DNA from: Gordonia sp. 'Campus'
GTDB taxonomy: Bacteria > Actinomycetota > Actinomycetes > Mycobacteriales > Mycobacteriaceae
Reading direction: 5' to 3'
Length of the DNA stretch: 64,000 bases
Assembly: GCF_022206305.1 (NCBI RefSeq)
Contig: NZ_JAKOIW010000010.1
Location: 107,766-171,765 of the forward strand
Shown: piece by piece, positions 10,958 through 23,967 of the stretch
Layout of the letters: the number at the start of each line of letters is the position of its first letter
Position numbering within the stretch: the first letter of the stretch is position 1
Made by a program: the position numbers and the translations under genes
Notes under the pieces: model-generated
Seen by the model: only the letters and a program-made list of their open reading frames with translations
What the model was told of the DNA's origin: nothing
The model's database searches: none

Positions 10958-11767
10958 TCAGACGGAAGCGCGGCGCGAGCGCACACCCTCGGCCAACTCG
11001 GAGACCAGGGAGGCCAGACGATCCTGTCCCGCGTTGGCGGCCGTGACGAGAGCCGACCCGACGATGACCCCGTCGGCATAGGAGGCGATCTGAGCCGCCT
11101 GCTCGCGATTACGCACCCCGAGACCGACGCCGATCGGGATGTCGGAGTGATCGCGGATCCGGGCACACAGCTCAGGTGCCATGTCCGACACGGCATCCCG
11201 CGCGCCGGTCACCCCCATCGTGGACGCTGCGTAGACGAAGCCACGTGAGGCGTCGACCGTCAGGGCGATCCGTTCGGTGGTCGACGACGGGGCGACGAGG
11301 TAGATCCGGTCGAGCCCGTGCGCGTCGGACGCCTCATGCCACTGCGCCCCCTCTTCCGGGATCAGATTCGGGGTGATGAGACCGGCGCCCCCGGCAGCGG
11401 CCAGGTCGCGGGCGAAGGTGTCCACACCGTACTTGAGCACCGGATTCCAGTAGCTCATCACCACGGCATTGCCTCCCGCCGAGGTGATCGCCTCGACCGC
11501 GGTGAACACATCGCGGACCCGCACACCGTTCGTGAGGGCGAGATCGGCGGCGTCCTGGATGGTCGGTCCGTCCATGACCGGGTCCGAGTAGGGCACCCCG
11601 ACCTCGATGATGTCGCAACCGGCGTCGACCATCGTCTTGAACGAGGTCAGGGAATCGTCGAGGGTCGGAAAGCCGACCGGGAGATAGCCGATGAGCGCGC
11701 TGCGCCCCTCCTCCCGGCAACGGGCGAAGACGGGACCGAGCTTGGACGGGGCGGTCTGGGTGGTCAT
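10958..11767 (-). CDS. trpA: tryptophan synthase alpha chain
   Basis: Cleaves indole-3-glycerol phosphate to indole and glyceraldehyde 3-phosphate and passes indole to TrpB. The 269-residue TIM barrel has the catalytic Glu in [20 protein letters not shown] and the second acidic active-site position in the GYLPVGFP region. The glycine-rich phosphate-binding loop ([21 protein letters not shown]) is also present. The ATG overlaps the trpB stop (ATGA), which is the usual trpB-trpA coupling. lgt follows after ~80 bases, as in M. tuberculosis. Confidence 0.96.
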   Translation of the reverse strand: MTTQTAPSKLGPVFARCREEGRSALIGYLPVGFPTLDDSLTSFKTMVDAGCDIIEVGVPYSDPVMDGPTIQDAADLALTNGVRVRDVFTAVEAITSAGGNAVVMSYWNPVLKYGVDTFARDLAAAGGAGLITPNLIPEEGAQWHEASDAHGLDRIYLVAPSSTTERIALTVDASRGFVYAASTMGVTGARDAVSDMAPELCARIRDHSDIPIGVGLGVRNREQAAQIASYADGVIVGSALVTAANAGQDRLASLVSELAEGVRSRRASV

Positions 11768-13113
11768 GCCTGCTCTCCCGGCTTGTGGACGTCCGACGAC
11801 TGCGAGATGGCGGCCTCGTCCTGCGACGGCGGGGCGTCGAACAGCCCGAACCAGCGCGCCGCGGTGTCCACGTCCTTGTCACCACGCCCGGACAGGCTCA
11901 CGACGATGACCGAACCCTCGCCGAGTTCCTGCCCCAGCTTCAGGGCACCTGCCACGGCATGGGCGGACTCGACCGCCGGGATGATGCCCTCGCGCCGGCT
12001 CAGCAGCGAGAGGGCGTCCATGGCCTCGGTGTCGGTGATGGGACGGTATTCCGCCCGCCCGGTGTCCTTGAGGTAGGCGTGCTCGGGTCCGACACCCGGG
12101 TAGTCCAGGCCGGCCGAGATCGAATGTGACTCGATGGTCTGGCCGTCGTCGTCCTGCAGCAGGTAGGAGTAGGCACCTTGGAATGCACCGGGCGTCCCGC
12201 CGGTGAAAGTCGCTGCGTGACGGCCTGTTTCGACGCCGTCTCCGGCGGCCTCGAAACCGACCAGGCGCACGCCTTCGTCGTCGATGAACGGGTGGAAGAT
12301 GCCGATGGCATTGGAACCACCGCCGACACATGCGGTCACCGCATCGGGTAGCCGCCCGGCCTTGTCCAGGATCTGGGCGCGGGCCTCGAGGCCGACGACG
12401 CGTTGGAGATCGCGGACCATGAGCGGGAACGGATGCGGCCCGGCAGCGGTGCCGAAGCAGTAATAGGTGTTGTGGGCGTTGGTGACCCAGTCACGCATCG
12501 CCTCGTTGATCGCGTCCTTGAGAGTCGCCGAGCCGTTGTCCACGGCGACGACCTCTGCGCCGAGCAGACGCATCCGGGCGACGTTGAGTGCCTGGCGGTC
12601 GGTGTCGACGCGCCCCATGTAGATCACACACTCGAGACCGAGCAGGGCGCAGGCCGTCGCGGTGGCGACGCCGTGCTGGCCCGCACCGGTCTCGGCGATG
12701 ATGCGATGCTTGCCCATCCGCTGTGCAAGCAGCGCCTGCCCCAGAACGTTGTTGATCTTGTGCGAGCCGGTGTGGTTGAGATCCTCGCGCTTGAGGAAGA
12801 CACGCGCCCCACCAGCGAACTCCGACAGTCGCTTCGCCTCGTAGAGCGGCGACGGGCGGCCCGCGTAGTCGCGCTGCAGGCGGTCGAGTTCGGCGAGGAA
12901 GTCGTCGTCGGAGCGCACCTTCTGGAAGGTCGTGGTCACCTCGTCGATGACGGCCATCAGGGCCTCGGGGACATGACGACCGCCGTAGACGCCGAAATGC
13001 CCGTGCTCATCGGGCTCGATCGACGTGCGTGTCGTCAGACCCGCGCTCGCCGGGGGCAGCGCGACGGCATCGGCGGAAACGGGGGCTTCGGGCGAATCAG
13101 GCTGAGCGGTCAC
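11764..13113 (-). CDS. trpB: tryptophan synthase beta chain
   Basis: PLP enzyme that condenses indole with L-serine to tryptophan. The 449-residue product starts with GTG at 13113 and has a ~35-residue proline/alanine-rich leader. The conserved [14 protein letters not shown] follows, then the PLP lysine in [14 protein letters not shown], the [12 protein letters not shown] segment, the phosphate loop [10 protein letters not shown] and SLSGRGDKD near the end. Some 66 bases separate it from trpC upstream; trpA overlaps downstream. The C-terminus extends ~25 residues past the usual end. Confidence 0.96.
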   Translation of the reverse strand: MTAQPDSPEAPVSADAVALPPASAGLTTRTSIEPDEHGHFGVYGGRHVPEALMAVIDEVTTTFQKVRSDDDFLAELDRLQRDYAGRPSPLYEAKRLSEFAGGARVFLKREDLNHTGSHKINNVLGQALLAQRMGKHRIIAETGAGQHGVATATACALLGLECVIYMGRVDTDRQALNVARMRLLGAEVVAVDNGSATLKDAINEAMRDWVTNAHNTYYCFGTAAGPHPFPLMVRDLQRVVGLEARAQILDKAGRLPDAVTACVGGGSNAIGIFHPFIDDEGVRLVGFEAAGDGVETGRHAATFTGGTPGAFQGAYSYLLQDDDGQTIESHSISAGLDYPGVGPEHAYLKDTGRAEYRPITDTEAMDALSLLSRREGIIPAVESAHAVAGALKLGQELGEGSVIVVSLSGRGDKDVDTAARWFGLFDAPPSQDEAAISQSSDVHKPGEQA

Positions 13114-13179
13114 TACATCTCACAGTCGATCGGGCCGACGACAACATGGGCCGAGATCGACCCGAAGGCGAAGGCGAAG

Positions 13180-13998
13180 TCAGCGAACGGGTTTCGGGCA
13201 CGACGGGTGGGTGCCGGCGGTGACGAGTTCACGCACGGCGGCGCGGGGGTCACCGCTGGTGACCAAACCCTCGCCCACGAGGACCGCGTCGGCACCGGCG
13301 CCGGCGTAGGCCAGCAGATCGGCGGTGCCGCGGACGCCCGATTCGGCGATCCGGATGGTCTCGGTGGGCAGCCCGGGGGCGATGCGCGAGAAGGTGTCTC
13401 GCTCGACCTGAAGGGTCTTGAGGTTGCGGGCGTTGACACCCACGACCGAGGCCCCGGCCTCCAGGGCCCGGTCTGCCTCTTCCTCGGTGTGCACCTCGAC
13501 GAGGGCGGTCATGCCCAGGCTCTCGGTGCGATCGAGAAGCGAGGCGAGGACGTTCTGTTCGAGCGCGGCGACGATCAGCAGGATGACGTCGGCACCGTGC
13601 GCCCGCGCCTCGTGGATCTGGTACGTGCCGACGATGAAGTCCTTGCGCAGCACCGGGATGTCCACGGCGGCCCGGACGGCGTCGAGATCGGCGAGCGAAC
13701 CGTGGAACCGGCGCTCCTCGGTGAGCACGCTGATGATGCGGGCGCCGCCGTCCTCATAGGCGCGGGCCAGCTCGGCGGGGTCGCCGATGCTCGCCAGTTC
13801 GCCCTTCGACGGACTCGCGCGTTTGACCTCCGCGATGACGCCGATGCCGGGCAGCCGCAGCGCGGCGAGCGCATCCTTGGGGTCAGGAGCCTTGGCGGAG
13901 GCCGCCTTGACGGCCGCGAAATCGACCACTGCCTCGCGGGCCGCGACGTCGGCCTTCACTCCCTCGATGATCGACTCGAGAACGTTGGGCATGCTCAC
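13180..13998 (-). CDS. trpC: indole-3-glycerol phosphate synthase
   Basis: Ring closure of carboxyphenylamino-deoxyribulose phosphate to indole-3-glycerol phosphate. The 272-residue barrel shows [14 protein letters not shown] (catalytic Lys and substrate-binding residues), [20 protein letters not shown] with the catalytic Lys, LVEVHTEEE, and [10 protein letters not shown] followed by ESGV. The GTG at 13998 is preferred because an AAGGGAG ribosome-binding site lies ten bases upstream; an ATG two codons later is further from it. It is a stand-alone TrpC, not fused to TrpF. It lies in the trp block between the conserved membrane protein and trpB. Confidence 0.96.
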   Translation of the reverse strand: MSMPNVLESIIEGVKADVAAREAVVDFAAVKAASAKAPDPKDALAALRLPGIGVIAEVKRASPSKGELASIGDPAELARAYEDGGARIISVLTEERRFHGSLADLDAVRAAVDIPVLRKDFIVGTYQIHEARAHGADVILLIVAALEQNVLASLLDRTESLGMTALVEVHTEEEADRALEAGASVVGVNARNLKTLQVERDTFSRIAPGLPTETIRIAESGVRGTADLLAYAGAGADAVLVGEGLVTSGDPRAAVRELVTAGTHPSCPKPVR

Positions 13999-14168
13999 AG
14001 CGACTGGCTCCCTTCCGCTCGTCGTGTGTTCTCAGGGTAGACCGGCCGTCCCGGCGACATACGGCCGGGTTGGCCGTTGACGTGTCCCACGACACGCTTC
14101 CCGGGGACCGCCATCACGTCGTCTCGCCGCCACTGACCGCCCGCACGAGGCGCCCGCCCGTGGCGTCG

Positions 14169-14927
14169 TCACTTGTCGCCGGGGTCCGAGGGCTCGGTCG
14201 GGTCGATGCCCGTGTCGAGGGCGTCCCACATCATGCGTTCGTTGGCGTCCGGCGAGGGTTTCCCACCGGTCGACGCGTCACCGGTCGACGCGTCCGCGGA
14301 GTCGGTCCCGGTTGCCGACGTCGGCGACGTCGTCCCGGCGGATCTGCGCTTCTCGTAGTCGGCGAAGATCTCGGTCTCGATCTCCTCGCGCCGCGCGGCG
14401 GGAGTCCGGTACTTCGACGACAGGGTCGCCCCCTTGGCGACGCGCAGCAGCGCCACCGCGGCACCCACCGCGCACACCGTGCCGACGAGGACGACCAGCG
14501 CGGCGATCGTGTTGGTGTCGATGTAGAGCACGATGTAGCGATCCGGGATGCTGCCGGCGTCTGCGGCGTAGTCCGAGTCGGCACCGCCGGTGATCAGAGA
14601 GATCGCCGGGAACGCCGCCAGGACGCCGCCGGCCGCGACCAGCAGGGCGACCGCCCGCAGTGCCCAGCCGCGGACCGACAGGGCCGCCGCGATGCCGGCG
14701 AGGTAGACCAGGGCAAGGGGCGTGAGCCACGGGCTCCAGTCCCCGCCGTTGACCTCGAACGCGCGTTGCGGTGACAGCCCGTCCTCGGCCGAGATGGTGG
14801 CCCAGGTCATGCGGCTCGACCCCCAGAACGCGGCGGCTGTCGCAGCCATGAGCAGCGCAGCGATCACCTGCAACCGTCGAACGCCCTTGCGGCGCATGGT
14901 CTCGGCATCGGGCGGTGACGTGGTCAC
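14169..14927 (-). CDS. trp-operon conserved membrane protein (TIGR02234-like)
   Basis: A 252-residue protein starting [15 protein letters not shown] with four predicted membrane segments: [51 protein letters not shown] and [23 protein letters not shown] hydrophilic C-terminal tail ends in an acidic, Asp/Ser/Pro-rich stretch. Position (between trpE and trpC) and topology match the actinobacterial 'trp region conserved hypothetical membrane protein' (Rv1610 in M. tuberculosis). Its GTG start overlaps the trpE stop (GTGA), so it is co-translated with trpE. Its function is not established; involvement in tryptophan metabolism is inferred from location only. Confidence 0.9.
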   Translation of the reverse strand: MTTSPPDAETMRRKGVRRLQVIAALLMAATAAAFWGSSRMTWATISAEDGLSPQRAFEVNGGDWSPWLTPLALVYLAGIAAALSVRGWALRAVALLVAAGGVLAAFPAISLITGGADSDYAADAGSIPDRYIVLYIDTNTIAALVVLVGTVCAVGAAVALLRVAKGATLSSKYRTPAARREEIETEIFADYEKRRSAGTTSPTSATGTDSADASTGDASTGGKPSPDANERMMWDALDTGIDPTEPSDPGDK

Positions 14928-16516
14928 GAGCTCTCCCCCACTCGGCGCATCGTGGCGGCGGCCGCGACGGCGTTGAGCACCGCCGTGGCCTTGTTGCGCG
15001 CCTCGTTGTATTCGTACTCGGGTTCGCTGTCGGCGACCACGCCGCCACCGGCCTGCACGTAGGCGGTGCCGCGCGCGAGCAGCGCGGTGCGGATGGCGAT
15101 CGCGGTGTCGGCATTGCCCGCGAAGTCGATGTAACCGACGATGCCCCCGTACAGACCGCGGCGCGTCCTCTCGTGCTCGTCGATCAGTTCCATCGCACGC
15201 ACCTTCGGCGCTCCGGTCAGCGTCCCGGCCGGGAAGCAGGCGGTCACCGCGTCGAGCGCGTGCTTGTCGTCGCGCAGGGTCCCCGAGACCGTCGACACCA
15301 GATGCATGACGTGGCTGTACCGCTCGATGTGGCGGTAGTCGCTGACCTTCACGGTGCCGGGCACACAGACCCGGCCGAGGTCGTTGCGTCCGAGGTCCAC
15401 CAGCATCAGGTGCTCGGCGTTCTCCTTCTCGTCCTCCAGGAGGCCCTTGCCGAGGAGCTGATCCTCCTCCTCGGTGGCACCCCGCCAGCGCGTACCGGCG
15501 ATGGGATGGGTGGTGGCGATCCGGTCGGCCACGGTCACCAGTGCCTCGGGACTGCTGCCGACGATGGTGAACGGCTTGCGGGCGATGGCGTCGGGCGAAC
15601 CGGTCTCGCTGTTCTCCTCGGTGCCCGGCATGCGCAGCAGATACATGTAGGGGCTGGGGTTCGACGCACGCAACACCCGGTAGACGTCGAGCGGATCGGC
15701 GTCGGAGTCCATCTCGAAGCGCATCGACGGAACGACCTGGAACGCCTCGCCCGCCTCGATCTCCCCCACGAGCGCGGTGACGATCTCGCTGTACTCCTCG
15801 AGGGATCGCTGCGCGCGGTAGTCGGGCCGGGGTCGGTCGAAGGTGGACACCGTCGACGGTGCGGGCGCCGCGAGGGCTTCGGTCATCCGGTCGAGGCGGG
15901 CGACGGCGTCGGCGTAGGCGTCCTCGGCCCGCTCGTCGGAACCGTCCCAGTTGACCGCGTTGGCGATGAGCGTGATCGTGCCCTCGTGGTGATCGACCGC
16001 GGCGAGGTCGGTGGCCAGCACCATCATCATGTCCGGCAGGCCGAGGTCGTCGACCGTCGTCTCGGGAAGACGTTCGAGGCGGCGGACCATGTCGTAGGCC
16101 ATGAACCCGACGAAACCGCCGGTGAGCGGCGGCATGTCCGGAAGCGGATCGGTCTGCAGGAGGCGCAGCGACTCGGCGAGGACCTCGAGGGCGTCGCCAC
16201 CCTCGGGGGCGCCGACGGGCACCGAGCCCCACCAGTGCGCCTGACCGTCGACGACGGTGAGCGCCGACGGCGCACCGGCACCGATGAACGACCAGCGCGA
16301 CCACGACCGACCGTTCTCGGCCGATTCGAGCAGGAAGGTACCGGACCGATCGCCGGCGAGTTTGCGATACGCCGACAGTGGCGTCTCCGAATCCGCCAGC
16401 ACCTTGCGGGTGACGGGGACGACCCGGTGGTCACGGGCGAGGTCGAGGAACTCCGGCAGCGACGTGGTGGACGAGCCCGCTGTTCCGGCCCGGCCGCCCG
16501 CGGTGGTGGCGGTCAT
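14924..16516 (-). CDS. trpE: anthranilate synthase component I
   Basis: Makes anthranilate from chorismate, using ammonia supplied by a glutamine amidotransferase partner that is not encoded in this window. The 530-residue product has the LLES feedback site ([12 protein letters not shown]), the chorismate-binding core with [38 protein letters not shown], and [17 protein letters not shown]. These favour TrpE over PabB. The frame opens at 16543, but [11 protein letters not shown] at 16516 is chosen: its ATG overlaps the stop of the upstream tautomerase gene (ATGA). The next gene overlaps by four bases too. Confidence 0.95.
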   Translation of the reverse strand: MTATTAGGRAGTAGSSTTSLPEFLDLARDHRVVPVTRKVLADSETPLSAYRKLAGDRSGTFLLESAENGRSWSRWSFIGAGAPSALTVVDGQAHWWGSVPVGAPEGGDALEVLAESLRLLQTDPLPDMPPLTGGFVGFMAYDMVRRLERLPETTVDDLGLPDMMMVLATDLAAVDHHEGTITLIANAVNWDGSDERAEDAYADAVARLDRMTEALAAPAPSTVSTFDRPRPDYRAQRSLEEYSEIVTALVGEIEAGEAFQVVPSMRFEMDSDADPLDVYRVLRASNPSPYMYLLRMPGTEENSETGSPDAIARKPFTIVGSSPEALVTVADRIATTHPIAGTRWRGATEEEDQLLGKGLLEDEKENAEHLMLVDLGRNDLGRVCVPGTVKVSDYRHIERYSHVMHLVSTVSGTLRDDKHALDAVTACFPAGTLTGAPKVRAMELIDEHERTRRGLYGGIVGYIDFAGNADTAIAIRTALLARGTAYVQAGGGVVADSEPEYEYNEARNKATAVLNAVAAAATMRRVGESS

Positions 16517-16692
16517 CCGAGCGGCTCGCCGCCGACGCCCCACTGATTACGCGGCACCTCGGTGATCGTGACCCAGACCGAATCGGGGTTCTTGCCGGTG
16601 GCCTTGGCGTACGCCTCGGTCACCGCCGCGATGGTCTCGCGTTTGACACGATCGGACAGTCCCGGTGTCTGCGAGATCTGGATGAGGGGCAT
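16513..16692 (-). CDS. 4-oxalocrotonate tautomerase family protein (59 aa)
   Basis: A complete small gene. Translation from ATG at 16692 gives a 59-residue protein beginning [19 protein letters not shown], continuing through [19 protein letters not shown] and ending [15 protein letters not shown]. Pro-2, which becomes the N-terminal catalytic proline after Met removal, and the VTITEV strand are typical of 4-oxalocrotonate tautomerase-like proteins, whose subunits are ~60 residues and assemble as hexamers or trimers. The stop overlaps the trpE start (ATGA), so it is translationally coupled to trpE. The physiological substrate is unknown; a link to tryptophan or aromatic metabolism is only positional. 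Confidence 0.88.
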   Translation of the reverse strand: MPLIQISQTPGLSDRVKRETIAAVTEAYAKATGKNPDSVWVTITEVPRNQWGVGGEPLG

Positions 16693-16767
16693 GGACGCAC
16701 CGCCTTTCGAAGGTCTCGAGCTCTGGCGGGGTCCCGGGGTTCGCGTCCCGGGACCCGTCTCACCGTT

Positions 16768-17229
16768 CTATTGTGCTGGGTCGACCGGTTCGCGTGCGGC
16801 GTCGACCCCGGCAGGACCGTCCTGGTCGCCGAATTGCTGTGCGCCTGAGTCGAATTCGAGCGGCTCGGTATCGAATTCGAGGGACTCGGTGTCGAATTCG
16901 AGGGACTCGGTGTCGAAGCAGCTGTGGTTCCCGGTGTGGCAGGCGGCGCCGATCTGGTCGACGACGAGCAGGACCGTGTCGCCGTCGCAGTCGAGTCGCG
17001 CGTCGTGCACGTACTGGGTGTGACCGCTGGTCTCGCCCTTCACCCAGTACTCCTGGCGCGACCGGGAGTAGTACGTACCCTTACGGGTCGCCAGGGTGCG
17101 CTCGAGCGCCACGTCGTCCATCCACGCCACCATCAGCACCGTTCCGGTGCTGCGTTCCTGCGCGACTGCCGTGAACAAACCGTCGGCATTGCGCTTGAGA
17201 CGGGCGGCGAGATCGGGATCGAGGGCCAT
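16768..17229 (-). CDS. hisI: phosphoribosyl-AMP cyclohydrolase with repetitive tail
   Basis: Third step of histidine synthesis: opens the adenine ring of phosphoribosyl-AMP. The core (residues 1-~105) has [26 protein letters not shown], and the zinc/magnesium ligands in [13 protein letters not shown] and CHTGNHSCF. The stand-alone enzyme is normally ~110-120 residues; this one is 153. The extra ~48 residues begin with three near-identical FDTESLE heptads and are acidic. There is no fused HisE domain. It follows hisF with ~40 bases between them. Confidence 0.95.
   Translation of the reverse strand: MALDPDLAARLKRNADGLFTAVAQERSTGTVLMVAWMDDVALERTLATRKGTYYSRSRQEYWVKGETSGHTQYVHDARLDCDGDTVLLVVDQIGAACHTGNHSCFDTESLEFDTESLEFDTEPLEFDSGAQQFGDQDGPAGVDAAREPVDPAQ
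16850..16916 (-). repeat. 21-bp tandem repeat in the hisI tail
   Basis: Three tandem 21-base units (16850-16870, 16871-16891, 16892-16912), each starting TCGAATTCGAG on the plus strand, plus the start of a fourth. The second and third are identical; the first differs at four bases. They encode heptads [14 protein letters not shown] and FDTEPLE. The period keeps the frame. Confidence 0.9.
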
Positions 17230-17269
17230 CAGCGGACTCCCACGGTGCGTCGGTCGCGGCGTGCGGCGC

Positions 17270-18043
17270 TCATCGGACGGTGATCCCGGCGTCGTGCATC
17301 GCGGACTTCACCTGAGCGACCGTCAGCTCGCCGAAGTGGAACACCGACGCGGCGAGGACGGCATCGGCGCCCGCCTGCACCGCGGGGGCGAAATCTTCGA
17401 CGCGTCCCGCACCTCCGCTGGCGATCACCGGTACCGAGACCGCTGCACGCACGGCGCGCAGCATGCGGAGATCGAAGCCCTGCTTGGTGCCGTCGGCGTC
17501 CATCGAGTTCAGCAGGATCTCCCCGACGCCGAGATCCTGGCCGCGGCGTGCCCATTCGACGGCGTCGATCCCGGTGCCCTTGCGGCCGCCGTGTGTCGTG
17601 ACCTCCCAGCCCGACGGCGTCGGCTCGGAACCGTCGGGAACGGTGCGGGCGTCGACCGACAACACGATGCACTGGGAGCCGAAGCGTCGGCTCATCTCGG
17701 CGAGGACCTCGGGACGGGCGATGGCCGCGGTGTTGACGCTCACCTTGTCGGCACCGGCCCGCAGCATGGTGTCGACATCGTCGACGGTGCGGATGCCGCC
17801 GCCGACCGTGAGCGGAATGAAGACCTGATCGGCGGTCCGCTTGACGACGTCGATCATCGTCGAGCGTCCTGAGCTCGAGGCGGTGACGTCGAGGAAGGTG
17901 AGTTCGTCGGCGCCCTCACGGTCATACCGCTCCGCGAGTTCGACGGGGTCGCCGGCATCGCGGAGGTTCGCGAAGTTGACGCCCTTGACGACGCGGCCGT
18001 CGTCGACGTCGAGACACGGGATCACCCGCGTGGCCAAGGTCAT
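17270..18043 (-). CDS. hisF: imidazole glycerol phosphate synthase, cyclase subunit
   Basis: Works with HisH: uses ammonia from HisH to convert PRFAR to imidazole glycerol phosphate and AICAR. The barrel has the first catalytic Asp in [16 protein letters not shown], the phosphate loops GGGIRTVDD and SGGAG, and the second Asp in [14 protein letters not shown] chose ATG 18043 ([12 protein letters not shown]), the usual family N-terminus, with GGAG six bases upstream, giving 257 residues. An alternative ATG at 18124 overlaps the hisN stop (ATGA) with a GAGG site, and would add 27 residues of Ala/Pro-rich sequence with low third-position GC. Either start is possible. Confidence 0.95.
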   Translation of the reverse strand: MTLATRVIPCLDVDDGRVVKGVNFANLRDAGDPVELAERYDREGADELTFLDVTASSSGRSTMIDVVKRTADQVFIPLTVGGGIRTVDDVDTMLRAGADKVSVNTAAIARPEVLAEMSRRFGSQCIVLSVDARTVPDGSEPTPSGWEVTTHGGRKGTGIDAVEWARRGQDLGVGEILLNSMDADGTKQGFDLRMLRAVRAAVSVPVIASGGAGRVEDFAPAVQAGADAVLAASVFHFGELTVAQVKSAMHDAGITVR

Positions 18044-18120
18044 CGGGACTCCATCGCCGGATGGTTGTACATCGGAAGCGGGCGCTGCTGCAGGTGCCGT
18101 GGTGTCGGGAGTGCCGGCGT

Positions 18121-18942
18121 TCATTCCGACCACTCCTCGATCGTCTCGCGGATGACACGCATAAGTCCGGCATGGACGGTCGGGGTGCCCGCGACGAGCG
18201 ACGGTGACGACACGGTCCACGGCCGGCCCGCGATGTCGGTGGCCACTCCCCCGGCGGCGCGAACGAGCGCGGCGCCCGCGGCGTTGTCCCACGGGTGTCT
18301 GCCGAATGCGATCGCACCGCCGAACACACCGGCCGCGGTGAAAGCCATGTCCACTCCGGTGGAACCGGTCATCCGGATCCGGGCGGCGCGGGTGCTGAGT
18401 TCGCGCAGGAGATCCGCGCGGCGGGTCCCGGGGTACCGGCCGCCGCCGCGGGCGTCGAAGGGACCGAACGCGACGGCCGCCTCAGACAGTTCCATGTCGG
18501 GAGCGGGGGCGACGGGTGCGCCGTCGAGCAGGAGGGGCCCGCCGACGTGTGCGGCGTAGCGGCGGCCCACCAGCGGCAGCCAGGTCAGACCGAGGGTCGC
18601 CTGGCCGTCGACGACGAGGCCGAGCAGGATGCCGGTCAGCGGCATCCCGGCCGAGTAGTTGAAGGTGCCGTCGATCGGGTCGAGCACCCAGACCGGGCCG
18701 TCAACGACGTCGGCGCCGCCGAATTCCTCACCGTGGACCGGTATCTGGGTGCGTTCGGCGAGTGCCGCGCCGATGTGGCGTTCGAGATCCAGGTCGATCT
18801 GAGTGGCGAAGTCCGTCCCGCCCTTGTCCACGGCACTGGGCGCGCCCTGGCCGTCGACGAACCGCTCGACGGCGTCGTCGAGGATCGACCCGGCGGTGTC
18901 GAGGAGCCGTGGGAGATCGAGGGTGGTGTGCGATGCGGTCAT
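18121..18942 (-). CDS. hisN: inositol monophosphatase family protein, probable histidinol-phosphatase
   Basis: Mg-dependent phosphatase of the IMPase fold, 273 residues. Motifs: HGEEFGG (metal-binding Glu), [15 protein letters not shown] (the DPIDGT box) and the late [12 protein letters not shown]. In M. tuberculosis the equivalent gene, impA, occupies the same place between hisA and hisF. Related actinobacterial proteins act as histidinol-phosphate phosphatase (HisN), the one histidine step without another candidate here. Inositol monophosphatase activity is the alternative. The ATG overlaps the hisA stop by one base (TGATG). Confidence 0.88.
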   Translation of the reverse strand: MTASHTTLDLPRLLDTAGSILDDAVERFVDGQGAPSAVDKGGTDFATQIDLDLERHIGAALAERTQIPVHGEEFGGADVVDGPVWVLDPIDGTFNYSAGMPLTGILLGLVVDGQATLGLTWLPLVGRRYAAHVGGPLLLDGAPVAPAPDMELSEAAVAFGPFDARGGGRYPGTRRADLLRELSTRAARIRMTGSTGVDMAFTAAGVFGGAIAFGRHPWDNAAGAALVRAAGGVATDIAGRPWTVSSPSLVAGTPTVHAGLMRVIRETIEEWSE

Positions 18943-19685
18943 CAGGCCTCGGCGACCGCCGTCAGGGCCTCGGGCAGCGTGAACCGGCCCGCGTACAGTG
19001 CCTTGCCGACGATCGCGCCCTCGACGCCCTGGTCGGTGAGACCGGCGATGGCGACGAGGTCGTCGAGGGCGGAGACACCCCCGGAGGCGACGATCGGCGC
19101 GTCGGTGGCGGCGGCGACCTCCGCGAGCAGTTCGAGATTGGGACCGGCCAACGTGCCGTCCTTGGACACGTCGGTCACCACGTATCGCGCGCAGCCGTCA
19201 CGGTTGAGCCGCTCGAGAACCTCCCAGAGGTCGCCGCCGTCGGTCACCCACCCGCGACCACGCAGCCGGTACGACGCACCGTCGCGGATCACGTCGAGTC
19301 CGACCGCGATCCGGTCACCGTGCTCGGCGATCGCACGAGCACACCATTCCGGGTTCTCGAGGGCTGCGGTGCCGAGATTCACCCGGGTGCATCCGGTGGC
19401 GAGTGCCGCGGCGAGCGAGTCGTCGTCGCGGATGCCGCCGGACAACTCGACCTTGACGTCCAGTTCCCCGACGACGCCGGCCAGCAGATCGCGGTTGTCG
19501 CCCCGTCCGAATGCGGCGTCGAGGTCGACCAGATGAATCCACTCCGCGCCGTCGCGCTGCCACGCCATCGCGGCATCGCGCGGGGAGCCGTAGGAGGTCT
19601 CGGTGCCGGCCGCGCCCTGGACCAGGCGGACTGCCTGCCCGTCGGCGACGTCGACGGCGGGAAGGAGTTCGAGGGTGCTACCCAT
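18942..19685 (-). CDS. hisA: HisA/PriA phosphoribosyl isomerase
   Basis: Isomerises ProFAR to PRFAR in histidine synthesis. The 247-residue barrel begins [20 protein letters not shown] with the catalytic Asp, and has the second in [15 protein letters not shown]. In Actinobacteria this protein is often bifunctional (PriA), also doing the TrpF reaction of tryptophan synthesis. No separate trpF is seen in this trp-his block, which fits PriA but does not prove it. It has normal length and overlaps hisN by one base; ~65 bases, including a short direct repeat, separate it from the membrane protein gene upstream. Confidence 0.95.
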   Translation of the reverse strand: MGSTLELLPAVDVADGQAVRLVQGAAGTETSYGSPRDAAMAWQRDGAEWIHLVDLDAAFGRGDNRDLLAGVVGELDVKVELSGGIRDDDSLAAALATGCTRVNLGTAALENPEWCARAIAEHGDRIAVGLDVIRDGASYRLRGRGWVTDGGDLWEVLERLNRDGCARYVVTDVSKDGTLAGPNLELLAEVAAATDAPIVASGGVSALDDLVAIAGLTDQGVEGAIVGKALYAGRFTLPEALTAVAEA

Positions 19686-19703
19686 GGGTGAGTCTTTTCC
19701 TAA

Positions 19704-19736
19704 TCTGTATGCGTGTCGCGGTCTGTATGCGTGTCG
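19704..19736. repeat. two direct copies of a 15-bp sequence upstream of hisA
   Basis: TCTGTATGCGTGTCG occurs at 19704-19718 and again at 19722-19736, an 18-base period, in the short gap before hisA. It may be a simple duplication or a paired binding site. Confidence 0.8.
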
Positions 19737-19751
19737 AGCGGTCGTTCGGTG

Positions 19752-20081
19752 TCACTCCGGGCCGTTCAGCGGCGGGCGTGGGCCTCGCACCTGCCCGGCC
19801 CGCTCGGCGAGCAGACCGGCCCGGGCCCGGTCCACCATGCGGTTGGCAACGGTACCGATGGCGGCGATCATCGCGGCCACCGCCACCAGGGCCGCGACCA
19901 GGCCGGCGATCGGGGACCAGTGTGCGCAGAGCACGATGATCGGCACCGACACGACCAGCACCAGCACGCCTGCACCGAGAGCGTAGAAGGCGAGTTTGGC
20001 GATCGAGAAATCGCTCGCCCCGGACCGCTGGGGGTCGGCCGGGAACTCGCCGTCGTCGCGACCCGGCGCGGCCCCGGTCAT
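19752..20081 (-). CDS. small two-helix membrane protein, unknown function
   Basis: A 109-residue product starting [18 protein letters not shown]. It has a hydrophilic N-terminus, two adjacent membrane segments ([20 protein letters not shown] and [19 protein letters not shown]), and a basic C-terminal tail rich in Arg and Pro. Its ATG overlaps the hisH stop (ATGA), so it is translated with the his operon. I do not recognise a family. An association with histidine metabolism is only positional. Confidence 0.8.
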   Translation of the reverse strand: MTGAAPGRDDGEFPADPQRSGASDFSIAKLAFYALGAGVLVLVVSVPIIVLCAHWSPIAGLVAALVAVAAMIAAIGTVANRMVDRARAGLLAERAGQVRGPRPPLNGPE

Positions 20082-20715
20082 GAGAGTCCCCGCACCCAGT
20101 TCTCCAGCAGGTGGGCTCCGGCGTCGCCGGACTTCTCGGGGTGGAACTGGGTGGCCGACAGCGGGCCGTTCTCGACTGCGGCCAGGAAGCGGCCTCCGTG
20201 ATCGGACCAGGTCAGCTTGGGTGCGCGCAACGGCGACCCGACGTTGTCCATGTCCCACGTCTGCGCGGCATAGGAGTGGACGAAGTAGAAGCGGGTGCCG
20301 GCATCGAGCCCGTCGAACAACACCGAGCCCTCCGGGGCGTCGACGGTGTTCCACCCCATGTGCGGGAGCACCGGTGCGGGCAACTGGGTCACGCTGCCCG
20401 GCCACTCGCCGCAGCCCTCGGCTTCGACGCCGAACTCGACGCCGTGCTCGAACATGATCTGCATTCCCACGCAGATGCCGAGCACCGGGCGGCCGCCGGC
20501 CAGGCGGCGGCCCACGATCCGGTCGCCCTTGACCGCGCGTAGCCCTTCCATGCAGGCCGCGAACGCGCCCACTCCGGGCACGACCAATCCGGTGGCCTCG
20601 AGCGCGGTGGTGAAGTCCGAGGTCACCGTGACCTGCGCCCCGGTCCGTTCCAGCGCGCGCTGCGCCGACCGCAGGTTGCCCGACCCGTAATCGAGGATGG
20701 CGACGTCGGTGGCGC

Positions 20716-20719
<4 letters not shown>
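20078..20719 (-). CDS. hisH: imidazole glycerol phosphate synthase, glutaminase subunit
   Basis: Class-I glutamine amidotransferase that feeds ammonia to HisF. The 213-residue product has [13 protein letters not shown] at the N-terminus, the nucleophile Cys in [13 protein letters not shown] and the His-Glu pair in [12 protein letters not shown]. The start is GTG at 20719, overlapping the hisB stop (GTGA). hisH and hisF are separated by three genes here, as in M. tuberculosis apart from the extra membrane protein. Confidence 0.96.
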
Positions 20720-23836
<3,117 letters not shown>

Positions 23837-23869
23837 GATCTCTCCTGGTGGCTGCGGATTTACCCGACA

Positions 23870-23875
23870 AGGATA
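23870..23875 (-). promoter_or_regulatory. possible -10 box for hisD
   Basis: TATCCT on the minus strand, ~35 bases before the hisD ATG. It lies inside a small inverted repeat (CCGACA-N8-TGTCGG, 23864-23883), which could be an operator. Neither has independent support. Confidence 0.35.
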
Positions 23876-23934
23876 CGTGTCGGATGCCAGTGGGTTTCTG
23901 GTGCGGGTGGTGCGACGGTTCTTCTACGCTGGAC

Positions 23935-23940
23935 AACGGA
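23935..23940 (+). promoter_or_regulatory. possible -10 box for the hemerythrin-like gene
   Basis: TACGCT, 27 bases before the GTG start at 23968. This leaves a short leader that contains the GAGGA ribosome-binding site. Confidence 0.4.
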
Positions 23941-23967
23941 ATCGCCCACGACCGTGAGGACGCGACA

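Noticed and set aside
12403..14040. A 545-residue plus-strand frame across trpB and trpC
   Set aside because: It is antisense to two well-supported genes and crosses the gap between them; composition is that of a shadow frame.
16850..16916. EcoRI-like GAATTC repeats as a cloning artefact
   Set aside because: The sequence continues the hisI frame and the repeats differ at a few bases, as natural duplications do.
18043..18124. Longer HisF start at 18124
   Set aside because: Kept only as an alternative: it has an ATGA overlap and a ribosome-binding site, but the extra 27 residues are low-complexity with low third-position GC and lie outside the family alignment.
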